Counted from the stretch's first letter, positions 1 to 9,795 are shown. The stretch is 64,000 nucleotides of DNA from Eubacteriaceae bacterium (GCA_017405085.1 JAFRBB010000026.1:89720-153719), one strand, 5' to 3'. Translations and numbers: made by a program. The notes: generated by a model from the sequence alone, not told the origin.

Positions 1-273
1 CGTCCCGGAGCGCACAATTCTTATTTTAAGAATATCCGGGCCGACCTCAAAAACACGTTGACGGACTATGATCTGTTGGACATTGTGGTCAGACAACGGG
101 GGAAAATCGCTATTGTGAAAGATCGGATCGATTGTGATTATTATCATTTTTTGGAAGGAGACGAAAAGGCAATCACCGCTTATCAGGGCGAGTACATGGC
201 TCAGTATAGCTGGGCGGAAATGACCAACGCTGCCATCAGTGAACAGATATTAAACGAGACGTTTAAATCATAA
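1..273 (+). CDS. C-terminal end of a response regulator with a BTAD/SARP-like domain (5' partial)
   Basis: The reading frame is open from the first base and ends at a TAA at 271-273, so only the last 90 residues are in the window. They contain a winged-helix remnant (HNSYFKNIRADLK), then CDYYHFLEGD and the YQGEYMAQYSWAE motif near the end. This arrangement is typical of the bacterial transcriptional activator domain that follows a receiver and a DNA-binding domain in Firmicute response regulators. The receiver domain would lie outside the window. An internal TTG at 58 is not the real start, because the homologous sequence continues upstream of it. The family call rests on motif recall from a short fragment. 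Confidence 0.6.
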   Translation, partial: RPGAHNSYFKNIRADLKNTLTDYDLLDIVVRQRGKIAIVKDRIDCDYYHFLEGDEKAITAYQGEYMAQYSWAEMTNAAISEQILNETFKS

Positions 274-397
274 GGCCATCCTCATACAACAATCACAAAG
301 AAATAAGCCGCTTTTAATGAGTGAAGGCACAATTGTATGGCGTTTTAAAAACATATTGCGTTTTAATCAGATGTTGCGCTGACAAAAATACGGCAAT

Positions 398-438
398 AAA
401 AAACGTGTTTGGAAACAAACCCAAGCACGTTTTTTTAT
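398..438 (+). terminator. Intrinsic terminator after the response regulator gene
   Basis: An A-rich stem aaaaaacgtgtttgg pairs, with one G-U, with ccaagcacgttttttt, and the right arm ends in a T run. It lies about 125 bases after the stop codon. The rest of 274-520 shows no gene. Confidence 0.7.
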
Positions 439-520
439 ATTACCATGCGTTCTCCCGCTGATGTCCGGTGAGGATGAATGGATCTATAAAACGACAGTTG
501 ATGATGGGGCGTGACGGCAA

Positions 521-554
521 GAAAAACAAAACCGCCGGCGATGCCGACGGTTTT
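521..554 (-). terminator. Intrinsic terminator of the EF-G-like gene
   Basis: The stem aaaaccgccggc/gccgacggtttt has one mismatch. On the minus strand it is followed by a T-rich stretch (the complement of gaaaaacaaaa). It sits 36 bases past the stop of the GTPase gene. Confidence 0.75.
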
Positions 555-589
555 GATCATGGAATACGCGGGATTGACGTTATACCGGT

Positions 590-2704
590 TTATTTCTTTT
601 TCTTGTCTTTTTTGGCGTCTTTGCCGCCGTCTTTTTCACCGTTTGCATCAGCGATTACTTTTTCGGTGACGGAGGCCGGCGCTTCTTCATAGCGGGCAAA
701 GCTCATTTCGAATTCGCCGCGGGCCTGGGTCATGGAGCGCAACTCGGTGGCGTATTTGAAAAGTTCTGCCAGCGGAGCTTCGGCGGTGATGACCTGTTTG
801 CCGCCTTCGATGGGTTCCATGCCCATGATGCGGCCGCGTTTTTTGTTGAGATCACCCATAATATCGCCCATGTATTCTTCGGGGACGGTGATTTTCAGCG
901 TGTAGATGGGCTCTAAGAGAACCGGTGAGGCATCGGCGATCCCTTTGCGGTAAGCCAGGGTGGCGGCCATTTTGAAGGACATTTCGTCGGAGTCGACGGC
1001 GTGATAGGAGCCGTCGTATAAGGTGGCGCGAACGCCGGTGACCGGATAGCCGGCGAGCACACCGGTGCTCATGCAGTCGGCAAGGCCTTTTTCAACGGCG
1101 GGAATGAAGTTTCTCGGAACGGCGCCGCCGACAACCTGATCGACAAATTCAAAGTTGTCGTTGGGGTCCGCGGTGGGTTCGAATTTGACGAAGACATGAC
1201 CGTATTGGCCGCTGCCGCCGGATTGTTTTTTGTGCTTGCCTTCGGCATCGGATTTTTTGCGGATGGTTTCGCGATAGGGAACTTTCATCGGTTCCAAATC
1301 GACGTCGACGCCGAATTTTTGTTTGAGTTTATTGGAGATGACTTCCAGATGCATTTCCCCGAGACCGGAAATGAGGGTCTGTTTGGTTTCGCCGTTTCGT
1401 TCCATGGTGACGGTGGGATCTTCTTCCACCAGACGGTGAATCCCGGTGGAGAGTTTGTCGATGTCGCCTTTGCTCTTGGGTTCGATGGCCATGGAAAGAA
1501 CCGGTTTGGGCAGGTCAATGGCCGGATAGACAACGGGATTGGCCGGATCGCAAAGCGTGTCGCCGGTGGCGGTTTTGGAGAGCTTGGAGAAAGCGCCGAT
1601 GTCGCCGGCTTCCAGGCTTTCCACTTCGATTTGTTTGTTGCCGCGGAGCATGTAGATATGGTTGGCTTTTTCTTTGCTGTCCTGGGAGGCGTTGTAGATA
1701 TCTTGACCGGCTTTCAAAAGACCAGACATGATTTTGAAGACGGAAAGCTTGCCGACAAAGGGGTCGACAACGGTTTTGAACACGAAAGCGGAGAACGGTT
1801 CTTCCAGATCGCAGTTGCGTTTGATTTCATCGGAGGTTGCCGGGTTTTTGCCGACGATGCTTTGACCTTCGTCAGGCGAGGGCAGGTATTCGATGATCAT
1901 GTTTTCCAGGGTTTCGACGCCGATGTTTTGGACAGCGGAGGTGCAAAGCACGGGAATGAGATCGCCGTCGTGGACACCGGTGCGGATGCCGTAGTGAATT
2001 TCTTCCGGCGACAGTTCTTCGCCTTCGAAATATTTTTCCATGAAGTCTTCGCTGGTTTGAGCGACGCTTTCCATGATCATTTCGCGGTAGGGTTCTAAGT
2101 CGCTTTTCATTTCATCGGGAATTTCGCAATCGAAGCAGCGGTTTTCTTTGCGTTCGCTGCCGGTCATGTCGACGATGTTGACGACGCCGTGCATATCAAG
2201 GCCTTCGCCCATGGGCAGTTCGAAAGGAATGACTTTATTGCCGAAGGTTTCTTTCAAATTGTCCATGACTTTTGAAAATTCCGCGTTTTCACGATCCATT
2301 TTGTTGACGACGACGAAAGCCGGAACATCAACGGATTTGAGCAGGGCAATGGCTTTTTCCGTGCCGACTTGCACACCGGCAAGGGCATCCACGACGATGA
2401 TGATGGCATCCACGACGCGCAGGGCGGCGTGGGCTTCCCCGATGAAGTCAAAATACCCGGGGCAGTCAATGATGTTGATTTTGTGACCGCCGTATTCCAC
2501 GGGAACAATGGATGAAGAAATGGAGAACATTCGTCTCTTTTCTTCCGCTTCAAAGTCGGACAGGGTGTTGCCTTCGTCCACGCGCCCCATGCGATCGATG
2601 GCGCCGGCGTTGAAAGCCATGGCTTCGGTCAGCGTCGTTTTTCCGCTGCCTCCGTGTCCTAAAAGCAGAACATTACGAATGTTTTTGGTCGGATAATTCT
2701 TCAT
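590..2704 (-). CDS. EF-G-like translational GTPase (EF-G2 type)
   Basis: A 704-residue protein with the full EF-G architecture: GTPase domain, domain II, then III-V. Visible motifs are the P-loop GHGGSGKT (16-23), DCPGY (80-84) and NKMD (134-137). Canonical EF-G has His after PG in the G3 motif (DTPGH); here it is Tyr. This, together with the isolated location away from rpsL-rpsG-tuf, points to the EF-G-like paralogue class rather than the main elongation factor. The start was placed at the second Met, which has AAGGGGGA eight bases upstream; a longer in-frame ATG at 2725 has no such site. The C-terminus is very Lys-rich (KDKKKK). The exact cellular role of this class is not settled. Confidence 0.85.
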   Translation of the reverse strand: MKNYPTKNIRNVLLLGHGGSGKTTLTEAMAFNAGAIDRMGRVDEGNTLSDFEAEEKRRMFSISSSIVPVEYGGHKINIIDCPGYFDFIGEAHAALRVVDAIIIVVDALAGVQVGTEKAIALLKSVDVPAFVVVNKMDRENAEFSKVMDNLKETFGNKVIPFELPMGEGLDMHGVVNIVDMTGSERKENRCFDCEIPDEMKSDLEPYREMIMESVAQTSEDFMEKYFEGEELSPEEIHYGIRTGVHDGDLIPVLCTSAVQNIGVETLENMIIEYLPSPDEGQSIVGKNPATSDEIKRNCDLEEPFSAFVFKTVVDPFVGKLSVFKIMSGLLKAGQDIYNASQDSKEKANHIYMLRGNKQIEVESLEAGDIGAFSKLSKTATGDTLCDPANPVVYPAIDLPKPVLSMAIEPKSKGDIDKLSTGIHRLVEEDPTVTMERNGETKQTLISGLGEMHLEVISNKLKQKFGVDVDLEPMKVPYRETIRKKSDAEGKHKKQSGGSGQYGHVFVKFEPTADPNDNFEFVDQVVGGAVPRNFIPAVEKGLADCMSTGVLAGYPVTGVRATLYDGSYHAVDSDEMSFKMAATLAYRKGIADASPVLLEPIYTLKITVPEEYMGDIMGDLNKKRGRIMGMEPIEGGKQVITAEAPLAELFKYATELRSMTQARGEFEMSFARYEEAPASVTEKVIADANGEKDGGKDAKKDKKKK

Positions 2705-2890
2705 TATGGATTCCCCCTTAGTCAATTAATTGATTGGTTTTTGCCTTTAAAGCAAAATTACTCTCATATTGTAGACGATAATCATAATTTTTGCCACTCT
2801 TTTTATCAAAAACCCCAAATGAATTCACGATTTTAATCCAATATTTCCAAAATGGCAAAAAAATACCCGATGATGATCGGTGTTTCCGTG

Positions 2891-2916
2891 AAATAAAAAA
2901 TCCGGCATAGGCCGGA
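2891..2916 (-). terminator. Intrinsic terminator of the ferredoxin gene
   Basis: The stem TCCGGC/GCCGGA has a 4-base loop and is followed on the minus strand by TTTTTTATTT, directly after the ferredoxin stop codon. Confidence 0.7.
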
Positions 2917-2919
2917 CAA

Positions 2920-3126
2920 TCAATTTTTTTGTTTTTTATAGTCTTCCATGATGGCGCCGACGGGACAATTTTCAAAGGCGTCATGGGCGGCGCTGACAAA
3001 TTGGGGCGGAACGTCTTCCATGAGGACAAAGGCTTTGCCGTCCTCGTTTAAATCAAACACGTCGGGAGCGGTGGCTTTGCACATGCCGCAGCCGATGCAG
3101 GCTTCCTGGTCTACTGTAAATTTCAT
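2920..3126 (-). CDS. Small [4Fe-4S] ferredoxin
   Basis: A 68-residue acidic protein with CIGCGMC (Cys10, 13, 16) and a distant CP at Cys54, the four ligands of a single [4Fe-4S] cluster. This matches short clostridial/archaeal monocluster ferredoxins in length. It should act as a cytoplasmic one-electron carrier. A good ribosome binding site (AAGGAGAATCGTC) precedes the ATG. The gene is monocistronic, with its own terminator. Its partners are not adjacent, but the window carries plausible ones: Bcd-EtfAB and a flavodiiron protein. Confidence 0.9.
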   Translation of the reverse strand: MKFTVDQEACIGCGMCKATAPDVFDLNEDGKAFVLMEDVPPQFVSAAHDAFENCPVGAIMEDYKKQKN

Positions 3127-3289
3127 AATGACGATTCTCCTTCCTTTGAGGGTGTCTCTTTTTTTCTTCCACGTTTATTTTAATCCGAAATCGACGTTTT
3201 GTAAAGCGTTTCCTTATTGTTGCGGGGCAGAATCGCAAGATGCTTTAAAATGTGTTATACTTTGGGCAAAGCATCCATTTGGAGGTATC

Positions 3290-4093
3290 ATGAAAAAGCA
3301 TTATTTCTTTTTTGATATTGACGGCACCCTGACGGTGCGGGAGACCGGTGAAATTGTGCCTTCAGCCGAAAAGGCTCTTGAAAAGCTTCGGAAGGCGGGT
3401 CATTTTGTCGCCATTGCCACCGGACGGGCGCATTATAAAGCGCGTTGGTTTTTTGACGCGCACGGCTTTGACAATATGGTTTGCAACGGCGGGCACGGCA
3501 TTGTGATGGACGGCAAGCTTGTGGAAAACCGCCCCATCAATCAAAAGCTGGCGCGCTCGCTCTATCTTGAGGCCAAGGAAAAAGGTTTCGGCGTCATGTG
3601 CGCGACGGATGATTCCGTCAAGGTCTATGCCGAGGATTTTCGCTTTTACGATCAGGCGGGCTATCGTTTGGAACCCACGACTTATATCATTGATGAGCAT
3701 TTTGACCCGATGGCCGAGACCATTTACAAAATGTATGTCTCGGTCCCGCCCGAAAGAGAAGGGGAGCTCGAGACCCTCTCGGAAATCGCACGGCAAAACG
3801 ATATCGGCGCGCTGCGCTTTGAGAAAAATTATTTGATTATTCAGCCGGACAACAAAAAAGCCGGGGTGATGCGTCTCCTTTCCCTTGCGGGCGGTAATCC
3901 CGAAGACACCGTCGTTTTCGGGGATGACACCAATGATTTGGTCATGTTTGACGAGCTGTTTTATAAAATCGCCATGGGAAACGGCTGCGACGCCTTAAAA
4001 GCCCGAGCCGACGAGGTGGCGCCGGCAAACGTGGACGACGGCATTTACCGGGTGTGTGAAGCCCACGGTTTTTTTGAGCCGATCGACGAATAA
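3290..4093 (+). CDS. HAD superfamily hydrolase, Cof-like phosphatase
   Basis: A 267-residue protein with the HAD motifs: DIDGT (nucleophile Asp9, acid Asp11) near the N-terminus, a Thr-Gly motif in IATGRA, a Lys in NKKAG and the metal-binding GDDTND near residue 205. The C2B-type cap inserted between motifs II and III assigns it to the Cof/IIB subfamily, which dephosphorylates sugar phosphates, nucleotides or cofactors. The substrate cannot be read from sequence. Start chosen at the ATG with GGAGGT five bases upstream; the frame is open further back but has no upstream ribosome site. It is followed by its own terminator. Confidence 0.85.
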   Translation: MKKHYFFFDIDGTLTVRETGEIVPSAEKALEKLRKAGHFVAIATGRAHYKARWFFDAHGFDNMVCNGGHGIVMDGKLVENRPINQKLARSLYLEAKEKGFGVMCATDDSVKVYAEDFRFYDQAGYRLEPTTYIIDEHFDPMAETIYKMYVSVPPEREGELETLSEIARQNDIGALRFEKNYLIIQPDNKKAGVMRLLSLAGGNPEDTVVFGDDTNDLVMFDELFYKIAMGNGCDALKARADEVAPANVDDGIYRVCEAHGFFEPIDE

Positions 4094-4103
4094 AACGAAA
4101 ATC

Positions 4104-4133
4104 AAAAAAGACACGGTCATGTGTCTTTTTTTT
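4104..4133 (+). terminator. Intrinsic terminator of the HAD gene
   Basis: aaaaaagacac, a short loop, then gtgtctttttttt: a perfect stem with a T run ten bases after the stop codon. Confidence 0.85.
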
Positions 4134-4212
4134 GCGTTGGTATGTTGACGGCGCGTCTTTTTGTTAGATCATCGCCGGATTTTGCGGTCGATCACTCCGG
4201 TAAAATAAAAAA

Positions 4213-4304
4213 TGGCGGAGAAGGAGGGATTTGAACCCTCGCACCGCTCACACGGCCTATACCCTTAGCAGGGGCACCTCTTCAGCCAACTTGAGTACTT
4301 CTCC
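4213..4304 (-). tRNA. tRNA-Ser (anticodon GCT)
   Basis: The minus strand folds as a class II tRNA. Acceptor stem GGAGAAG pairs with CTTCTCC, there is an encoded CCA end, the T arm contains GGTTCAAATCC, a long variable arm is present, and the anticodon loop CTGCTAA gives GCT. It reads AGC/AGU serine codons. It is paired with a second tRNA-Ser 70 bases away on the same strand. Confidence 0.95.
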
Positions 4305-4373
4305 GCGAATGTTGAAAGCCCAAACTGATATGGCTTTCAAGAGATATGAGATTGTCGTTGCTCGAGCGTGAAA

Positions 4374-4462
4374 TGGCCGAGAGGGTGGGATTCGAACCCA
4401 CGTGGGCTTGCACCCTAACGGTTTTCAAGACCGCCCCGTTATGACCGCTTCGGTACCTCTCG
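4374..4462 (-). tRNA. tRNA-Ser (anticodon TGA)
   Basis: A class II tRNA on the minus strand: acceptor CGAGAGG/CCTCTCG, discriminator G and encoded CCA, T arm with GGTTCGAATCC, a long variable arm, and anticodon loop CTTGAAA giving TGA. It reads UCN serine codons. It lies upstream of the GCT tRNA and is probably co-transcribed with it. Confidence 0.95.
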
Positions 4463-4550
4463 AAACAACATTGTTATTATAACAGGCCATGATGGGCTTT
4501 GTCAATCAGAACTTTTATAAAATCGTGATGAATCTATCCCCGGCCTTCTT

Positions 4551-5393
4551 TTATTTTCGCGGGGAAAAGACAAACAGGCTTTGCCAGCGTTTTCCCGTCA
4601 GATAGATTTTTTCGTATTCCTTGTCATAGGCGATGCCGTTTAACACATCGTCGGTGTTTTGATGGGGAATGCTGTCTTTGAGCTCGCCGCAGTCAAAACG
4701 CGTCTCGACTTTTCCGGTTTCGGGATTGATGATGACAATGTCCGTTGTCATCCAGATATTGGCCCAGATTTTGCCGTCGATCCATTCAAGCTCATTGATG
4801 TTCTCCACGGCGTTGCCGCCGTCTCGCACGTCGATGGTCCGGGCGGTTTTGCCGTTTTGATCAAGGATGTAGAGATGGGATGTGCCGTCGCCGGCGTAAA
4901 GGCGCGCGCCGTCGGTGGTCAGACCCCAGCCTTCCCGGGGATAACCGTCGATGGTCCGTTTTAGCGCTAAGGTTTCGGGATCAAAGACGAAGATTTTGCC
5001 TTCGGTGTAGGTGAGGACATAGAGTTCGCCGTTCATCACGCAGGCGCCCTCGCCGAAGGCGCTGTTCGGCAGAGCTGTCTCCGCGGCGGCTTTTCCGGTT
5101 TTGAGATCAACCTTCGCGCGGATTTTGGAGCGGCCCGAAAGCCCAGTGGATTCATAAAGCTTTCCTTGGTCAAAAAACAATCCTTCGGTGAAGGCGTCCC
5201 CGTCGTGGGGTAGGGTGGCCTCAAGATCGAAACCTTCGGAGATTTTTTTGACGGGGGCAGACGCGTGATTTGCCGCACAACCGACAAGCAAGGGAAGGGC
5301 GGTGGAAAGCGTAAGGATCAAAAGTAACGATTTTATGACGCGTAAAGGTCGATGATCGGATTTTTTTCCAGTGTTTGGATTTGACGTTTTCAT
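4551..5393 (-). CDS. Glutaminyl-peptide cyclotransferase, lipoprotein
   Basis: A 280-residue protein with an N-terminal signal and a lipobox ending LLVGC (Cys39), so it is probably anchored to the outer face of the membrane. The mature part has the five-bladed propeller motifs of plant-type glutaminyl cyclases: FTEGL, YESTGLSGRS, GWGLTTDG, NELEWI, WANIW, NGIAYD and TGKRW. The family converts N-terminal Gln to pyroglutamate on peptides and proteins. It is a single gene downstream of a minus-strand DUF2798 gene. The bacterial substrate is unknown. Confidence 0.88.
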   Translation of the reverse strand: MKTSNPNTGKKSDHRPLRVIKSLLLILTLSTALPLLVGCAANHASAPVKKISEGFDLEATLPHDGDAFTEGLFFDQGKLYESTGLSGRSKIRAKVDLKTGKAAAETALPNSAFGEGACVMNGELYVLTYTEGKIFVFDPETLALKRTIDGYPREGWGLTTDGARLYAGDGTSHLYILDQNGKTARTIDVRDGGNAVENINELEWIDGKIWANIWMTTDIVIINPETGKVETRFDCGELKDSIPHQNTDDVLNGIAYDKEYEKIYLTGKRWQSLFVFSPRK

Positions 5394-5477
5394 AGGTTCA
5401 TCTTACATCACAGATGAGGTCTTGTCCATTTTTTTCGGCCTTCGTTCACGGCAAATCTTGACGTTAGCGTTCTGTCC

Positions 5478-6000
5478 TCATGAAGGATCGGAAGACGGCG
5501 CGTTTTTGACGAACAAACCAAAAATCAAACGCGTGACGGGCGCCGCGGCAAAGATGTTCCACAGAAGCGCCATCGGAAAATTTTTGATGATCGTCCCGAC
5601 CCACGTGGCGGGTAAATCAATAGGATTTGCGCCGCCGAGAAAAATGCCGAATAGAATGGCGGCAATGAGACTCATCGTCGGGCACATGATGAGCACCGTG
5701 GCACTTTGACGAACGAGGGAGAAGATAAACGGCGGCACGTCATCCGGTGACAGACAACGATTCGCGATGGCTGCGCCGAGACGATTGCCCCAGAGACTCG
5801 ATGTCAGTAGGACAATCAGACCCATATAGGCAACTTCGACCAGGGCAGCGGGAAAGACGGCATTGGTCATGGTTGCCAGTCCGCCGGGGTTGGTGTGAAA
5901 TCCCATTTTAATGGCGATGTTATACACCTCCATGCCGATGGCCATGGTGTAAGACATGATCAGTCCGAAGAGAAATCCCTGTTTTTTTGTTTTGTGGCAT
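5478..6000 (-). pseudogene. DUF2798 membrane protein with an apparent +1 frameshift near its start
   Basis: The conserved body (5478-5957) is a hydrophobic protein with about four membrane segments and two DUF2798-type halves, including GMEVYN and ATWVGTIIKNFPMALLWN. The expected start, ATG at 5998-6000 with a strong GGAGGCG site, reads MPQNKK and then leaves frame at a run of seven A (T at 5982-5988). Removing one A joins it to QGFLFGLIMSYTMA, which continues the family pattern and gives about 173 residues. The short downstream ATG (5955-5957) would lack part of the first membrane segment and has no ribosome site. Either a real homopolymer mutation, transcriptional slippage or a sequencing error explains this. 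The function of DUF2798 proteins is unknown. Confidence 0.7.
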
Positions 6001-6154
6001 AGTTACGCCTCCTTATAAAAATGGTAAAGCAAAAGCGCAGTCCGTCACGATTGTGATAGACTACGCCGATTTGACTTATTTCTATACCATCTATAAGAAG
6101 ACTGCCTTTTGAATGTAATGCTATTTTATCATATCGTTTGCCAAAGCGCAAGCT

Positions 6155-7366
6155 TTAACAGGCGGAAATGGCCGCGATAAGGCGCATGCCGTCTCCTTGG
6201 GTCATGACAACGGGTACCGGATAGAGCCAGGCTTCGCTCAAGGCGTGGTCGACCAGTTCGGGCACATCGTCGGGATTGATGGCGTCGGTGACGGCCGGAA
6301 TGTCCATGGCCGCGTTCATGTCCTCGATGCGAGTAATGAGAGCTTCGGCCAGGGTGCGGTCATCTTCGGTGAGCTCACCGAGGCCGGCATTATAGGCAAA
6401 TTCCGATAGCTTGGCCGTCGCTTTTTTGCTCTTGAGATAAAAGCGCAGTACATGGGGCAAGAGCATGGCATTTAATTTGCCGTGGGAGAGATCGTAGCGG
6501 GCGCCGATGGCGTGGGCGAAGGCGTGGACATAGCCCACAAAGCCGCGGGTGAAGGCTTCGCCGGCAAAAAAGGCGGCGTGCATCATGGCCATGCGCTCGT
6601 CCAAATTGTCGCCGTCGATATAGGCGTTTTCCAAATGGGCAAAAATTTCGGCGCCGGCGGTGAGGGCTTTATCGCGCACAAAGGACGTGTCCATGTCGCC
6701 CACATAGGCTTCGATGGCGTGGGTGAGGGCGTCCATGCCCGTGGCGGCAGTGACCGAGGGGGGCATGGAGGCCGCGAGCTTGGGATCTAAGCAGACCGCC
6801 AAGGGAATGAGGCGGGTGTCGGCGATGAGGTTTTTGGTTTTGGTCTCGGGATTGGTGATCACCGAGGCAATGGAGCATTCGCTGCCGCTGCCGGAAGTGG
6901 TGGGCACGGCGAAGAACGGCGTGGCGCGAAAACGCAGTTTAAAGGCGCCGTCCATGTGTTCGACGGGTATGTCGTTGGTGGCTTTGGCCGCGACGATTTT
7001 TGCGCAGTCGAGGGAAGAGCCGCCGCCGAATCCCACCACGGCGTCGCAATGCCGGGTGTTGTAGACTTTGACGGCGTCATAGACGTTTTGGATGGTCGGG
7101 TTGGGCATCGTTTTGTCGTAGAGGACGGCGTCGATGCCGTTTTGCTTCAGGGCATCGATGAAGGGGTCGATCATCCCCGAGGCAGACACGGTGGGTCCTG
7201 CGACAATCAACACACGCCGCACACCGGTGACGGCGATGACTTCGGGAAAACGCAAAACCATGTCCGGCCCTTCCAATACCGGCGGTGTCGGTACTTTCAG
7301 GCGCTGCATGATCATTTTGATGGGAAGGTTTGATAAATTGGCGGTGGCTTGTTGAACTTTGTTCAT
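6155..7366 (-). CDS. Iron-containing alcohol dehydrogenase
   Basis: A 403-residue group III (Fe-dependent) dehydrogenase. The NAD(P)-binding part carries GGGSSLDCAK and PTTSGSGSE; the metal ligands are in GMDALTHAIEAY, YVHAFAHAIG and DLSHGKLNAMLLP. The family reduces short-chain aldehydes to alcohols or the reverse using NAD(P)H. It fits alcohol formation or aldehyde recycling in a fermenter, but the substrate is not determined by the motifs. The ATG has AGGAGAA six bases upstream. It is monocistronic, between the DUF2798 gene and glnN on the same strand. Confidence 0.9.
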   Translation of the reverse strand: MNKVQQATANLSNLPIKMIMQRLKVPTPPVLEGPDMVLRFPEVIAVTGVRRVLIVAGPTVSASGMIDPFIDALKQNGIDAVLYDKTMPNPTIQNVYDAVKVYNTRHCDAVVGFGGGSSLDCAKIVAAKATNDIPVEHMDGAFKLRFRATPFFAVPTTSGSGSECSIASVITNPETKTKNLIADTRLIPLAVCLDPKLAASMPPSVTAATGMDALTHAIEAYVGDMDTSFVRDKALTAGAEIFAHLENAYIDGDNLDERMAMMHAAFFAGEAFTRGFVGYVHAFAHAIGARYDLSHGKLNAMLLPHVLRFYLKSKKATAKLSEFAYNAGLGELTEDDRTLAEALITRIEDMNAAMDIPAVTDAINPDDVPELVDHALSEAWLYPVPVVMTQGDGMRLIAAISAC

Positions 7367-7538
7367 GAATTTCTCCTGTATATTTGGCTGTGGATGTAAA
7401 TATGATTTGATGGTTAACTTTTTTTATCTATTATAACCGCTTTTCTGTGATTTTGCTTTAAGCTTGGCCGCTTACTGCCCGCGTTGTCGGATTTATTGAG
7501 CGGTTCATTCAAAATTGGGTCATCAAAATCAAAAGATG

Positions 7539-7576
7539 AAAACCGGCAGGAAGGGAAAACCCTTGATGCCGGCTTT
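7539..7576 (-). terminator. Intrinsic terminator after glnN
   Basis: An outer stem aaaaccggca/tgccggctttt encloses GGAAGGG/CCCTTGA. It lies 30 bases past the glnN stop codon and has T-rich flanks on both strands. Confidence 0.8.
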
Positions 7577-7607
7577 TGTTGTGATGTAAAGCTTCAAAAA
7601 GCTCTTG

Positions 7608-9746
7608 TTAAATGTAGAACAGCAAGTCTTCGTAGATCGGATAGGGCCAGTATTTGCGGCCGACAATTTTCTCAAGGGCATCGGCGCTTTGTCTCAAGGC
7701 GTTCATTGCGGGAATGACATCCGACAAATAGAAATCGGCTTTTTCCTGGGCGCCGGAGGTGGCGTCGGCGCGCTGATTTGCGGATTCGAGGGCGTCGGTG
7801 CGGTCGATGGTCTCGGCGGTGAGCGCCGAGATGCGTTCGGCCATGCGCCGCTCGGCCGTGTCGTCCGTGGACATGCCGACGGCTTGTTTTTGGGACAGGA
7901 TGGTCGTCAAATCCCGGACGCAATCGAGGCAGGCCGGCACGATTTCATGGCGGGACATGGAAATCATGGTTTTGGCTTCGATGTTGACGGTTTTGGAATA
8001 TTCTTCCAAATGGATTTCCTGGCGGGCCTGCATTTCCAGCGGTGAATAGATGCGGTGCTTGTCCATGACGTCCATGTTTTTGGGCAGGCAGTATTCACGG
8101 AAGGCATCGGGGGTGGTGGCCAGATTGGGAAGACCGCGGCGCTCGGCTTCACGCACCCAGTGATCGGTATAGTTGTTGCCGTTGAAGATGATGTCTCTGT
8201 GTTCGCGCAGTTGGTGTCTGAGCATGCGCTTGCATTCTTTTTCGAAATTGTCGGCGTTTTCCAAAATATCGGCGTATTCCGAAAGGACTTCGGCGACGAT
8301 GGCGTTTAAGGCGATGTTGGGACCGGCGATGGATTGGTTGGAGCCGAGCATACGAAATTCAAATTTGTTGCCGGTGAAGGCAAAGGGCGATGTGCGGTTG
8401 CGGTCGGTGGCGTCGGTGACGAAATTGGGGACGGCGCAAATGCCCAGATCCATGATTTCCTCTTCGGATTCGGCGACGGCTTCGCCGGTTTCGATGGATT
8501 CAAGCGCCGCGGTCAGCTGATCGCCCAAAAAGATGGAGATGATGGCGGGAGGGGCTTCGCCGCCGCCGAGACGGTGATCGTTGCCGGCGCTGGCGACGGT
8601 GCAGCGCAGGAGCTCGGGATAGCGGTGAACCGCTTCGATGACGGCGGTCAAAAAGGTCAAAAACTGCAAGTTGGAAGCGGGATCTTCGCCGGGATCCAAG
8701 AGGTTTTCGCCGGTGTCGGTGGCGATGGCCCAGTTGTTGTGCTTGCCGGAGCCGTTGACGCCCTCAAAGGGCTTTTCGTTGAACAGACAGTGCAGGTTGT
8801 GCTTGGGGGCCTGACGGCGCAGCGTGTCCATGACCACGTGGTTGGAATCCGTCGCCTGATTGCAGACGGAGAACACCGGCGCCAGCTCGTGCTGGCAGGG
8901 AGCGACTTCGTTGTGGCGGGTTTTGGAGGGGACGCCCATGCTCCACAATTCCCGGTCGACGTCGCGCATAAAGGAGCCGACGCGGCCGCGGATACGGCCG
9001 AAATAATGATCGTCCATCTCCTGGCCCTTCGGTGGCTCAGCTCCGAAAAGGGTGCGGTGACAGAGGATCAAGTCCTTGCGTTTTTTGAACATTTCGTTGT
9101 CGATCAAAAAATATTCCTGTTCGGCGCCGACGGTGCAGTTGACGCGTTTGACGGTGGTGTTGCCGAATAAGCGGAGCACCCGGACAGCGGCGTCGGAGAG
9201 GGCCTCCATGGAGCGAAGCAACGGTGTTTTTTTGTCTAAAACTTCGCCGGAATAGGAGATAAACGTCGTCGGGATATAGAGTGTGGTACCTTTGACATAG
9301 GCGTAGGACGTGGGGTCCCAGGCGGTGTAGCCCCGGGCTTCAAAGGTGGCGCGAAGACCGCCGGAAGGGAAGGAGGAGGCGTCGGGCTCGCCCTTGATGA
9401 GCTCTTTCCCCGAAAATTCCATGATGACTTTGCCCTCTTCCGTCGGGCTGATGAAGGCGTCGTGCTTCTCGGCGGTGACGCCGGTCATCGGCTGAAACCA
9501 GTGGGTGAAATGGGTGGCGCCCAGTTCCAGTGCCCAATCCTTCATGGCGTTGGCGACGACCTCCGCCACCTCAAGGGTCAGGGGCATGTCGCCTTTGATG
9601 GTTTGAAGCATGCTTTTATAGATGTGCTTGGGCAGGCGTTTTCGCATCACCGTGATGTTAAACACCTTGGAGCCGAACAACTCGATAATGTCTTCTTTTT
9701 GATCGTGATACTCCGACTCGCGATGGGACGCATGATAATCTGACAT
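7608..9746 (-). CDS. glnN: Glutamine synthetase type III
   Basis: A 712-residue protein, the length of GSIII (about 700), far longer than GSI (about 440). Diagnostic blocks include THWFQPMTG near residue 80, FPSGGLR, the GSIII signature around [16 protein letters not shown], and [10 protein letters not shown]. It catalyses ATP-dependent condensation of glutamate and ammonia in the cytoplasm and is the main ammonia assimilation route in many anaerobes. The ATG has AAAGGAG eight bases upstream. Expression is likely controlled by the leader at 9796-9907, which places an intrinsic terminator between promoter and gene. Confidence 0.96.
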   Translation of the reverse strand: MSDYHASHRESEYHDQKEDIIELFGSKVFNITVMRKRLPKHIYKSMLQTIKGDMPLTLEVAEVVANAMKDWALELGATHFTHWFQPMTGVTAEKHDAFISPTEEGKVIMEFSGKELIKGEPDASSFPSGGLRATFEARGYTAWDPTSYAYVKGTTLYIPTTFISYSGEVLDKKTPLLRSMEALSDAAVRVLRLFGNTTVKRVNCTVGAEQEYFLIDNEMFKKRKDLILCHRTLFGAEPPKGQEMDDHYFGRIRGRVGSFMRDVDRELWSMGVPSKTRHNEVAPCQHELAPVFSVCNQATDSNHVVMDTLRRQAPKHNLHCLFNEKPFEGVNGSGKHNNWAIATDTGENLLDPGEDPASNLQFLTFLTAVIEAVHRYPELLRCTVASAGNDHRLGGGEAPPAIISIFLGDQLTAALESIETGEAVAESEEEIMDLGICAVPNFVTDATDRNRTSPFAFTGNKFEFRMLGSNQSIAGPNIALNAIVAEVLSEYADILENADNFEKECKRMLRHQLREHRDIIFNGNNYTDHWVREAERRGLPNLATTPDAFREYCLPKNMDVMDKHRIYSPLEMQARQEIHLEEYSKTVNIEAKTMISMSRHEIVPACLDCVRDLTTILSQKQAVGMSTDDTAERRMAERISALTAETIDRTDALESANQRADATSGAQEKADFYLSDVIPAMNALRQSADALEKIVGRKYWPYPIYEDLLFYI

Positions 9747-9795
9747 GTAAAACTCCTTTGGATTAAATTTTGTATGACATCAATTGATTGACAGG

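Noticed and set aside
5960..6151. 63-residue minus-strand frame upstream of the DUF2798 gene
   Set aside because: It spans the true ribosome site and start of the DUF2798 gene in another frame and has no support of its own.
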